NCBI GenBank assembly: GCA_945870575.1
Contig: CAMBSK010000035.1
Coordinates: forward strand, 1 to 21,654
Reading direction: 5' to 3'
Source of the DNA: Bordetella parapertussis
GTDB lineage: Bacteria > Pseudomonadota > Gammaproteobacteria > Burkholderiales > Burkholderiaceae_C
DNA: 21,654 bases
Both the position numbers and the translations under genes were made by a program. The notes below the pieces were generated by a model. The model saw only the letters and a program-made list of their open reading frames with translations, was not told where the DNA came from and searched no databases. Position 1 is the stretch's first letter. Each line of letters starts with the position of its first letter. Shown here piece by piece: positions 15,153 through 21,654 of the stretch.

Positions 15153-16228
15153 CACGCGCCCGCCTTTGCTCGTACAGGTGCCAAACGCAAGCGGTAATTC
15201 ATCAGCACATCACAGGCCAGCAGACAAAACAACAGCAGCCCTTGGAACACGCCGGTAAGAGACTTGGGCAAACCGAGGCGGGATTGCGCTAGTTCACCGC
15301 CTATGTAAAACATGCTCATCAAAATCGCCGAGAATACCATGCCTACGGGATGCAAACGGCCGACAAACGCCACAATGATGGCGGCGAAGCCGTAACCCAC
15401 AGGCACATACGGCGTGAGTTGCCCGATAGGCCCGGCGACTTCCAATGCGCCCGCCAGACCGGCGCAAGCACCCGATACCAGCAACGCCAGCCAAATAGCG
15501 CGCCTGGAAGAAAACCCTGCATAACGCGCCGCAGCCGGCGCAAGCCCGCCGATTTGCTGCGCCCACCCGGTACGCGTGCGAAACAAAAACACCCACATGG
15601 CAGCCACACCGGCAAGTGCGAGCAACACACCGATATTGACTCGTGAACCCTTGAACAAACGCGGCACCTGAGTCGCCGCTTCAAAGGTTTTGCTTTGCGG
15701 AAAGTTATAGCCCAGCGGATCTTTCCAAGGGCCGTAAACCAGAAAACCCAGCACCATGATGGCGACATACACCAGCATCAAACTGACCAAAATTTCATTG
15801 GCGTGAAAACGGTCCCGCAGCCAAGCCGTGATGGCCGCCCAGCACATGCCGCCGACCACACCGGCCAACAGCACAGGTATGAAAAACCAAGCACCACTTG
15901 TTTTGTCTGCCAACAGCGCAACCCCGGCGGCAAACACAGCCCCCATCACATACTGACCTTCAGCGCCGATATTCCATACATTCGAGCGAAAGCACAACGC
16001 CAGTCCCAATGCGATCAACAACAAGGGTGTGGCCTTGACCACCAGTTCGCCCAAGGCATAAGCACTGCGAATCGGTTCCCAGAAAAATACCTGCAAGCCT
16101 TTAACAGGATCCTTGCCCAAAGCCAGGAACAACAGCACACCCAAAATAACCGTGAGCACCAGCGCCAGCAGCGGCGAAGCAATACGCCAGAATGCAGAGG
16201 GTTCAGGCCGGGCTTCCAGTTTCCACAT
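15152..16228 (-). CDS. ABC transporter permease, BMP/branched-chain type (first permease)
   Basis: 358-residue inner-membrane protein, first permease of the BMP transporter. After a short cytoplasmic start come about eight to ten hydrophobic helices. Family motifs are FRSNVWNIGAEGQYVMGAVFAAG, then LRDRFHANEILVSLMLVYVA and the coupling segment APAAARYAGFSSRRAIWLALLVSG. YGFAAIIVAFVGRLHPVGMVFSAI also matches permeases paired with BMP lipoproteins. The ATG at 16228 follows the ATPase stop after one base, and its own stop overlaps the next permease start, so ATPase and both permeases are a tight translational unit. Confidence 0.92.
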   Translation of the reverse strand: MWKLEARPEPSAFWRIASPLLALVLTVILGVLLFLALGKDPVKGLQVFFWEPIRSAYALGELVVKATPLLLIALGLALCFRSNVWNIGAEGQYVMGAVFAAGVALLADKTSGAWFFIPVLLAGVVGGMCWAAITAWLRDRFHANEILVSLMLVYVAIMVLGFLVYGPWKDPLGYNFPQSKTFEAATQVPRLFKGSRVNIGVLLALAGVAAMWVFLFRTRTGWAQQIGGLAPAAARYAGFSSRRAIWLALLVSGACAGLAGALEVAGPIGQLTPYVPVGYGFAAIIVAFVGRLHPVGMVFSAILMSMFYIGGELAQSRLGLPKSLTGVFQGLLLFCLLACDVLMNYRLRLAPVRAKAGA

Positions 16229-16229
16229 G

Positions 16230-17807
16230 TCAGCTCACTAGGTTTTCAGTGTCTGACCACAAACCGCTCATCCAGCTGCCAATCTTCTGCACCGTCGCCT
16301 GAGAGCGAGCTAACGAAGGCGACAAGCAACCCTGCGCCATGACGTGCATGCGATCGCAGAGTTCGAACAATTCATCCAGCTCTTCGCTGACCACCAGCAC
16401 CGCGCAACCTGCGTCCCGCAATGCCACCAGCGCGGCGCGGATTTGCGCTGCCGCACCGACATCCAAGCCCCAGGTCGGTTGCGAGACGATCAGTAATTTC
16501 GGTTTGGCGTCTACCTCACGACCGACGATGAATTTTTGCAAATTACCGCCGGAAAGCGATTGGGCTGGGGCTTGCGGCCCACCCGCTTTCACCTGGTATT
16601 TGGCAATGATGGCTTGCGCTTGCACAGACAGTGCAGACATATTGATCCAACCTGAACCGCTGACGGCTTCGCTGCGCGTGAGCAACAAGTTATGCGCCAG
16701 ACTCAAACTGGGCACCGCACCGCGCCCGAGTCGCTCGTCAGGCACAAAATGCAAGCCCAGCGCCCTGCGCTGCAAAGGTCCTTGCTTGCCCACCGCCAGC
16801 CCGCCCAAACGGATACTGTCCGAAGCTGCGCGTGTGTCTTCACCGCTCAAGGCATACAGCAGTTCACGTTGACCGTTACCGGAGACGCCGGCAATGCCGA
16901 CGATCTCACCTGCGTGAACTTGCAAATCGACTGCTGACAAACGGGTAGCAAAGGGGTCAAGGCTAGTCAGATTGAGTTGACTGACATCCAGCACCAGTTG
17001 TCCGGGCGTGCGTTCGCTGTGAACCAGCGCAGCCGGTTCGCTGCCAATCATCATTTGACTCAGCGACGCATTGCTTTGCTCGCGCGGATCGCACTCACCC
17101 GTGACTTTGCCCCCGCGCAGCACAGTGCAATGCGTGCACAACGCGCGGATTTCATGCAGCTTATGGCTGATGTACAAAATGCTGCAACCCTCGGTAACCA
17201 ATTGGCGCAACACGGCAAACAGCTTGTCGACCGCTTGCGGCGTCAACACCGAGGTCGGCTCATCCAAAATCAGCAAGCGGGGTTCGCAGAGCAAGGCGCG
17301 AATAATTTCTACCCTTTGCATTTCACCCACACTGAGCGTGTGCACCGGCCTGTCCGGCTCCAAGTCAAGACCGTAAGCTGCAGCTTTGTCGCGGATGCGG
17401 CGACTGACCTCGGCCAGCGACAGCGATTTATCCAGACCCAGCCATACGTTTTGCGCCACGCTCAAGGTATCGAACAAACTGAAATGCTGGAACACCATGC
17501 TGATGCCCAAAGCCCTGGCTTGCTGCGGATTGCGGATATGAACCGGCTTGCCGTCAAAGCGGATATCGCCCTGGTCCGGTTGCACCGCGCCGTAAATAAT
17601 TTTCATCAAGGTGGATTTGCCGGCGCCGTTTTCGCCGAGTATGGCGTGAATCTGACCCGGCATCACCTGCAAAGAAACACGGTCATTGGCCAGCACAGCG
17701 GGATAGCGCTTGCTGATGTTGCGCAATTCAAGCAAAGCGGTGTTGCTTGGCCGTGCGCTTGAACTGAATTCATCAGATGGCAAACCTGAATAAGAATTCT
17801 GGTTCAT
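16230..17807 (-). CDS. ABC transporter ATPase, two fused nucleotide-binding domains (BMP transporter)
   Basis: 525 residues with two tandem ABC domains, as in RbsA/YufO-type ATPases of purine/nucleoside uptake systems. Domain 1 (about 25-260) is complete: Walker A GENGAGKS at 58-65, Q-loop QHFSLF at 107-112, signature LSVGEMQR at 158-165, Walker B LLILDEPT and switch His215. Domain 2 (about 270-510) has a degenerate P-loop GVSGNGQRE at 307-315 without the lysine, signature LSGGNLQK at 418-425, and SQPT in place of DEPT. A degenerate second domain is usual in this subfamily, so I do not read it as damage. The ATG directly follows the stop of the upstream fatty-acid-hydroxylase-family gene (TAAATG), and the stop lies one base before the first permease. 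Confidence 0.94.
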   Translation of the reverse strand: MNQNSYSGLPSDEFSSSARPSNTALLELRNISKRYPAVLANDRVSLQVMPGQIHAILGENGAGKSTLMKIIYGAVQPDQGDIRFDGKPVHIRNPQQARALGISMVFQHFSLFDTLSVAQNVWLGLDKSLSLAEVSRRIRDKAAAYGLDLEPDRPVHTLSVGEMQRVEIIRALLCEPRLLILDEPTSVLTPQAVDKLFAVLRQLVTEGCSILYISHKLHEIRALCTHCTVLRGGKVTGECDPREQSNASLSQMMIGSEPAALVHSERTPGQLVLDVSQLNLTSLDPFATRLSAVDLQVHAGEIVGIAGVSGNGQRELLYALSGEDTRAASDSIRLGGLAVGKQGPLQRRALGLHFVPDERLGRGAVPSLSLAHNLLLTRSEAVSGSGWINMSALSVQAQAIIAKYQVKAGGPQAPAQSLSGGNLQKFIVGREVDAKPKLLIVSQPTWGLDVGAAAQIRAALVALRDAGCAVLVVSEELDELFELCDRMHVMAQGCLSPSLARSQATVQKIGSWMSGLWSDTENLVS

Positions 17808-18650
17808 TTAAGCACCGCCCAACGCCGCCCTCTCCTGCTCGTTAAGCAAAGGCCCATCCAAAGTAGCGCTGTTTTGCTGCACTTGGCCATCACGGAATTT
17901 TTCTATCAAGGGTTTGAGCGCCGGGTCTATGTGCGATTCGTCAAACCCATTGAACAAAGTACCGAGCAATGAACGCTTGACATCGCTGGCGCCCATGAGC
18001 CAATCGGCCAACGGAAACGTCAGGTTCATGTTTTTATGCATCATGATGCCCAGATTGTGATGAGCCGCGTGGTGGCGGCGTATGGTGTTGATGAAAGGCA
18101 TGTGCCGCACAAAAGCGTTTTCCTGTATGTGGCAACAATAGTGAAAAGTCTCATACAAGACATAGTGGCCTATCACCGTCATGTAAGCGATGTAGCCCGC
18201 ATTCGGGCCAAACACATAAGCGCAAACAAGTGCCACAGCCCCACCGCCCAAGCCCAAAACTGTCAACACACGCCACGGAAAAAACACAATGCGAAATTCC
18301 CTGACGCTATCTATGGTGTAGTCGGTGTCAGTGAAATACTGGTGGTGCTGGCGGGTATGGCGGTCATAAATGGCGCGCAACGCAAACACATCGATATGCC
18401 GGTGCATGACATATTTGTGCATGGCCCATTCGCCGAAGTTACCTGCGACTGCCACCGGCAGCACCATCAACCAGGCCCATGTGGCTTGGTCAAGCTGCTC
18501 AAAGCAAAACGCCAGAAGGCTGATGCCGACCGCATACATCACGCCGACGTGCAGCCAGCCGTTGTAAAACGGGCTGATGTTGGCGCGGTACGTTTCCCTG
18601 AAACGGCGTTGCCGCTCGGTCATGACCATGGGTCTGGAAGAATTAGACAT
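17808..18650 (-). CDS. Fatty acid hydroxylase / sterol desaturase family membrane protein
   Basis: 280-residue integral membrane protein with the di-iron histidine clusters of the fatty acid hydroxylase superfamily: HKYVMH (H78, H83), HTRQHH (H98, H102, H103), HYVLYETFHYCCH (H162, H170, H174) and RRHHAAHH (H193, H194, H197, H198). Three or four hydrophobic segments lie between. Members hydroxylate or desaturate lipid-like substrates using O2; the substrate here is unknown. I start at the ATG at 18650 because AGGAG at 18657-18661 is six bases upstream. The in-frame TTG at 18665 lies in that site and would be a false extension. The TAA is followed at once by the ATPase ATG of the BMP transporter, and the glycerate kinase gene is about 55 bases upstream, so it sits inside a long minus-strand transcription unit. 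The functional link to the transporter is unclear. Confidence 0.87.
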   Translation of the reverse strand: MSNSSRPMVMTERQRRFRETYRANISPFYNGWLHVGVMYAVGISLLAFCFEQLDQATWAWLMVLPVAVAGNFGEWAMHKYVMHRHIDVFALRAIYDRHTRQHHQYFTDTDYTIDSVREFRIVFFPWRVLTVLGLGGGAVALVCAYVFGPNAGYIAYMTVIGHYVLYETFHYCCHIQENAFVRHMPFINTIRRHHAAHHNLGIMMHKNMNLTFPLADWLMGASDVKRSLLGTLFNGFDESHIDPALKPLIEKFRDGQVQQNSATLDGPLLNEQERAALGGA

Positions 18651-18705
18651 GCTTGTCTCCTGCAAGAGATATAGGCGAAGCTTTCATCAGCCCATCATAA
18701 GCACA

Positions 18706-20025
18706 TCACAGCACCAGCAAAGCCCGGAAGTCATTCACATTGGTGTGCGTCGGGCCACTGACCACCAGATCGCCCAAAGCTTCAAACAAACGGTAGCTGT
18801 CATTGCGGTCAGCAAATGCGGCGGGTTTCAAGCCCAGTTGTTCACAGCGCTGCAAACTGTCCGGCGTCACCTGAGCACCGGCATTTTCCTCAACCCCGTC
18901 AATACCGTCTGTGTCTGCAGCCAACGCCCAGACACCGGCTTGCCCCTGCAAAGCCACGGCCAGGCCTAAACAAAACTCTCCTGCGCGACCGCCCCGTCCT
19001 TTGGAAAAACCAGGCGCCTGCGGGCGGATGGTGACCGTGGTTTCGCCGCCGCTCAATATCACGCACGGTTTTTGAAACGGCCCTTGTCCGCGTGCTGAGG
19101 CTCGGACCAGCGCTGCATGAACCTTGGCAACTTCACGCGATTCGCCTTCGATTTCATCTGACAAGATATATGCCTTCAAACCTGCGGCGCGTGCAGCATC
19201 TGCCGCTGCTTGCAGGGATTGCATCGGCGTGGCCATCATCCTCACCTGATGACCGGCAAAAACCACGTCACCCGGTTTGGGCGTTTCGAAAGAACCGTCT
19301 TGCAGCGCGGCGCGAACCGCCGCTGGAATCTGTATGCCGTACCTGTACAGCAAAGCCAGCGCCTGATCGCAAGTGGTGTCATCTGGCACGGTCGGGCCAC
19401 TGGCAATCACCGCCGGGTCATCCCCCGGCACATCGCTGATGGTCAAGGTCAACACCTGCGCCGGGTGACAAGCGGCGGCCAAACGTCCGCCTTTGATGCG
19501 CGAGAGGTGTTTACGCACGGTGTTCATCTCGCCTATGGGTGCACCGCAGGCCAGTAATTCGCGGTTGATGCGTTGCTTGTCGGCCAGCGTCAGGCCAACG
19601 GCCGGCATGGTCAGCAAAGAGGAACCGCCGCCGGAGATCAGGCAGATCACCAGATCATCTGCGCTTAAGCCCCGGGTCAGCGCCAGCAAACGCTCGGAAG
19701 CATCCATGCCAGCCTGATCTGGCACCGGGTGAGATGCTTCCACCACTTCAATACGCTGGCGCAAACCTTCTGGGCGCGGCGGCGTGTGGTGGTAGCGCGT
19801 CACCACCAATCCTTGCAAGGGCGCTTCAGCAGGCCATAAGCGTTCCAAGGCATGCGCCATGGCACCTGCCGCCTTACCCGCACCAACCACAACGGTTTTA
19901 CCCCTCGGCGGTGGCGGCAGCAATCCCGGCATATTCAGCAAAGGCTGGGCGCGCGCGACTGCTGTGTCAAACAAATGGCGTAAAAACGCTTTCGGGTGTT
20001 GGTGGGGGTCAGGTTGAGAAGCCAT
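18706..20025 (-). CDS. ttuD: Glycerate 2-kinase, MOFRL family (TtuD/GckA; formerly hydroxypyruvate reductase)
   Basis: 439 residues with the two-domain MOFRL/DUF4147 layout. N-terminal part: VVVGAGKAAGAMAHALE with Lys51, EASHPVPD, LVICLISGGGSSLLTMP (about 125-141) and EMNTVRKHLSRIKGGRLA, then LTISDVPGDDPAVIASGPT. C-terminal MOFRL domain: VILSGGETTVTI, GRGGRAGEFCLGLA, ALAADTDGIDG with GA, and DRNDSYRLFEALGDLVVSGP with THTNVND. The enzyme makes 2-phosphoglycerate from glycerate and ATP, feeding glyoxylate, tartrate or serine-cycle carbon into glycolysis. Older annotations call it hydroxypyruvate reductase. No strong Shine-Dalgarno precedes the ATG. It is divergent from the small membrane protein gene at 20105. 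No glycerate-forming partner (tartronate semialdehyde reductase, glyoxylate carboligase) is in view, although glyoxylate is a known end product of purine degradation. Confidence 0.93.
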   Translation of the reverse strand: MASQPDPHQHPKAFLRHLFDTAVARAQPLLNMPGLLPPPPRGKTVVVGAGKAAGAMAHALERLWPAEAPLQGLVVTRYHHTPPRPEGLRQRIEVVEASHPVPDQAGMDASERLLALTRGLSADDLVICLISGGGSSLLTMPAVGLTLADKQRINRELLACGAPIGEMNTVRKHLSRIKGGRLAAACHPAQVLTLTISDVPGDDPAVIASGPTVPDDTTCDQALALLYRYGIQIPAAVRAALQDGSFETPKPGDVVFAGHQVRMMATPMQSLQAAADAARAAGLKAYILSDEIEGESREVAKVHAALVRASARGQGPFQKPCVILSGGETTVTIRPQAPGFSKGRGGRAGEFCLGLAVALQGQAGVWALAADTDGIDGVEENAGAQVTPDSLQRCEQLGLKPAAFADRNDSYRLFEALGDLVVSGPTHTNVNDFRALLVL

Positions 20026-20104
20026 AGAAGATAAGGATAACGGATGGGCTCAAGTTCAAGCGCTTGCTGCCGATGCTTATTTCGACACCCCTTGAAAGCC
20101 AAAC

Positions 20105-20464
20105 ATGCAAGCTTCTGACATCAACAAATACCTGAAAGACACGGCCACCAGTCCCGAAAACCTATGGCTGATGTTTGCGTCCGTGGTATTTTTTCCTCTG
20201 GTCATAGCTTGGGCCGTCTGGAAATTGCTCAGCAAAGGTGCAGCTGCTTTTCTGGCGCAGGCTATTCACAACAATAAATTGAAGTTTCATCAAGACGCCC
20301 GGATTGAAACACAAAAGCAAGCGCACAAGCAGCTAATGATGCAGGAATATCAGGCTTACCTGGCGCAGCGGGAAAAACGATTGCAGGCTTACGAGAAAAA
20401 AATCAGAAACCAGGCGCCACCTCCAGACACCACTGCCCCGGCGCTTAGCGCACCAGCTAGCTGA
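20105..20464 (+). CDS. Small membrane-anchored coiled-coil protein, unknown function
   Basis: 119 residues. A short polar start (MQASDINKYLKDTATSPE) is followed by one clear membrane helix (LWLMFASVVFFPLVIAWAVW, about 20-39). A charged, Gln/Lys/Glu-rich region from about 58 to 105 (KFHQDARIETQKQAHKQLMM, QEYQAYLAQREKRLQAYEKK) should form a long helix or coiled coil. The tail is proline- and alanine-rich. I recognise no family. The upstream region has only a weak GAAAG, so expression level is uncertain; I accept the frame because the protein composition is coherent. It is divergent from the glycerate kinase gene and precedes the TonB-like lipoprotein on the same strand by 141 bases. Confidence 0.65.
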   Translation: MQASDINKYLKDTATSPENLWLMFASVVFFPLVIAWAVWKLLSKGAAAFLAQAIHNNKLKFHQDARIETQKQAHKQLMMQEYQAYLAQREKRLQAYEKKIRNQAPPPDTTAPALSAPAS

Positions 20465-20605
20465 TTTCAGTTTGCCCATCCAAGGAATACCAGATCTACT
20501 TGAAAATGCTAAATTCGTACTTTATGGCTGTAGGCAATTCAATACAGGCGATAAACAGAGAACGCGATGACCATACGCGTCAAAGAATAAAACCTCAGGA
20601 GCGTC

Positions 20606-21436
20606 ATGAGTTTTTCCCGTTTTTATGCCTATGCCGGCTTGCTCCTGGCGTTTCAGTTGACAGGCTGTGCAGTTGTGTCACTCATCGAAAGACCTGCGCC
20701 GGAAAAAAAACCTCAGGCTGATCAACTCGGCGGCAAGCCGCCTATGTCAACCCCGACTCTACCGGCCCCTCCTCAGCCCGCGGATGTTCCGCCTGCTGTC
20801 CCCGCTGCGTCACCTGCCGACACCCCAGCAAAGCCTGTGCCTGCCCCAGCGCCTAAAGCACCTGCCCCAGCGCCAAAACCACCGCCTGCCCCAGCGCCAA
20901 AACCAACGCCTGCGCCAACGCCTGCACCTGTTCAGACGCCCCAATCAACGCCATCCCCGGCACCGCCCCCTAAACCTTTACCCTCTCCTACGCCTACGCC
21001 TACGCCTACACCAACACCAACACCAACACCAACACCAACACCAACGCCTAAGCCTAAGCCGGCTCCGCCTCCCAGCACAGACACCGAGCCCGGTTTGCAA
21101 TCCCTGGCCTTAAACCCTAAAGACTACCGGCAGGATGCCGCGCGACATTTGTACCACCACTATTCAAACCGCATTTACAAAGGCAAACTGCCGCCCATGC
21201 TCAAGTCAGTCGGTGTGGTGGACGTGGTGGTCGGACACAAAGGACAGGTGTTAAATATTATTTGGTTGCGTGCTCCCAGGCATGCGGATGTCACCCGAGA
21301 GATTGAAAACCTGATTCTGAGTGCCAGTCCTTATCCGGCACCTGTCAAATTGCGAAAAGTCACCTATACAGAAACTTGGTTATGGCATGCCAGCGGCCGT
21401 TTCCAATTAGACACGCTGACCGAAGGTCAAAACTGA
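20606..21436 (+). CDS. Proline-rich lipoprotein with TonB-like C-terminal domain
   Basis: 276 residues. The lipoprotein signal ends in lipobox LTGC, with Cys21 as the lipidation site. A long disordered linker (about 30-160) is rich in Pro, Ala, Lys and Thr and includes ten consecutive Pro-Thr pairs at 128-147. Such linkers span the periplasm in TonB-like proteins. The C-terminal part (about 165-276) resembles a TonB C-terminal fold: HYSNRIYKGKLPPML, VGVVDVVVGHKGQVLNIIWL, SPYPAPVKLRKVTY and WLWHASGRFQLDTL. True TonB has a membrane helix that couples to ExbB/ExbD; here the anchor is a lipid, so energy transduction is doubtful and a structural or envelope role is equally likely. AGGAG at 20597-20601 is well placed. 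A weak promoter TTGAAA (20500-20505), 17 bases, TATGGC may drive it. Confidence 0.8.
   Translation: MSFSRFYAYAGLLLAFQLTGCAVVSLIERPAPEKKPQADQLGGKPPMSTPTLPAPPQPADVPPAVPAASPADTPAKPVPAPAPKAPAPAPKPPPAPAPKPTPAPTPAPVQTPQSTPSPAPPPKPLPSPTPTPTPTPTPTPTPTPTPTPKPKPAPPPSTDTEPGLQSLALNPKDYRQDAARHLYHHYSNRIYKGKLPPMLKSVGVVDVVVGHKGQVLNIIWLRAPRHADVTREIENLILSASPYPAPVKLRKVTYTETWLWHASGRFQLDTLTEGQN
20987..21058 (+). repeat. Hexanucleotide repeat encoding Pro-Thr pairs
   Basis: Ten consecutive six-base units: CCTACG three times, CCTACA once, CCAACA five times, CCAACG once. Two CCTAAG units follow, encoding Pro-Lys. The five identical CCAACA units at 21011-21040 are the slippage-prone core. Unit length is two codons, so gain or loss of units keeps the frame and changes only linker length. 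Confidence 0.95.
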
Positions 21437-21654
21437 TAATTTACCCGCCATAACTTCGCCACACAAAGACACCTCAGCCAGTTTCAATCTGGAGTGGCTA
21501 GACCACGCCGATGGCAAAAGTGTCTTGCAATGACTGACTCAGTTCAGCGACCCGGTGCGCAATGGCGGACGATATTCATCTGACGATTGACGTTTTCTCT
21601 CTATTTATGAACGATTTTTGACCGAAGTGCGTGTAAACCCTAGGCATATCAAAA
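21437..21654. other. Right-edge stretch without a recognisable gene
   Basis: After the lipoprotein stop, 218 bases hold only short frames broken by stops on both strands. No hairpin with a T-run is visible. A gene beginning beyond the window could have its promoter here. Confidence 0.5.

Noticed and set aside
16977..17762. 261-codon plus-strand frame opposite the ATPase
   Set aside because: Antisense to the first ABC domain, whose Walker and signature motifs are complete.
16230..17807. Degenerate second P-loop as evidence of a decayed ATPase
   Set aside because: Loss of the second-domain lysine and a SQPT motif are common in the tandem-domain ATPases of BMP transporters.
20987..21058. Short tandem repeat as a CRISPR or integron-like array
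   Set aside because: The units are six bases, contiguous and in frame as Pro-Thr codons; there are no spacers.
21437..21654. Short frames near the right edge (for example a minus-strand stretch reading AIAHRVAELSQSLQDTFAIG)
   Set aside because: About 25 codons bounded by stops, with no start or ribosome site; too little to call a gene or a pseudogene.

Overview
The window looks like a chromosomal segment of a moderate-GC betaproteobacterium, probably order Burkholderiales (Comamonadaceae-like). This rests on the look of the proteins and on the cluster SirB1-like gene / murJ / rpsT / argD / argF. The placement is inferred from family resemblance; no database search was run. I see no phage, insertion sequence, integrase, CRISPR array, tRNA or rRNA.

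Layout. 1-4967 is housekeeping: a SirB1-type gene cut by the left edge and murJ (both minus), then rpsT and an argD-argF pair (plus), separated by a clear terminator. 5015-7291 (minus) holds a flavin monooxygenase and an adenine/adenosine deaminase. 7398-7928 (minus) is a small exported HNH-like protein. 8064-10682 (minus) is a two-subunit molybdenum hydroxylase (IorA/IorB type) whose large subunit carries a twin-arginine signal and whose 3' end is closed by a strong terminator. 10683-11156 is a long regulatory gap with several inverted repeats. It is followed by a NarL/FixJ response regulator (plus) and a HisKA_3 histidine kinase (minus) whose 3' ends overlap by 8 bases. 12784-20025 (minus) runs glycerate kinase, fatty-acid-hydroxylase-family membrane protein, then ATPase and two permeases of a BMP-family (purine/nucleoside-type) ABC transporter, and after a 302-base gap the BMP lipoprotein. 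20105-21436 (plus) holds a small membrane/coiled-coil protein and a proline-rich lipoprotein with a TonB-like C-terminus. The last 218 bases show no convincing gene.

How the parts may work together. argD and argF act in arginine biosynthesis. The BMP transporter could import purine bases or nucleosides, and the deaminase could convert adenine to hypoxanthine; the flavoprotein and the molybdenum hydroxylase might act on heteroaromatic substrates. A shared purine or N-heterocycle theme is my inference and is not proven by sequence. The two-component pair lies next to the molybdenum hydroxylase and to the BMP gene and is the natural candidate local regulator. Most of the window is ordinary. The points most worth a second look are the inverted-repeat-rich control region, the histidine kinase that starts just after a terminator, the hydroxylase gene abutting a transporter gene, and the lipid-anchored TonB-like protein.
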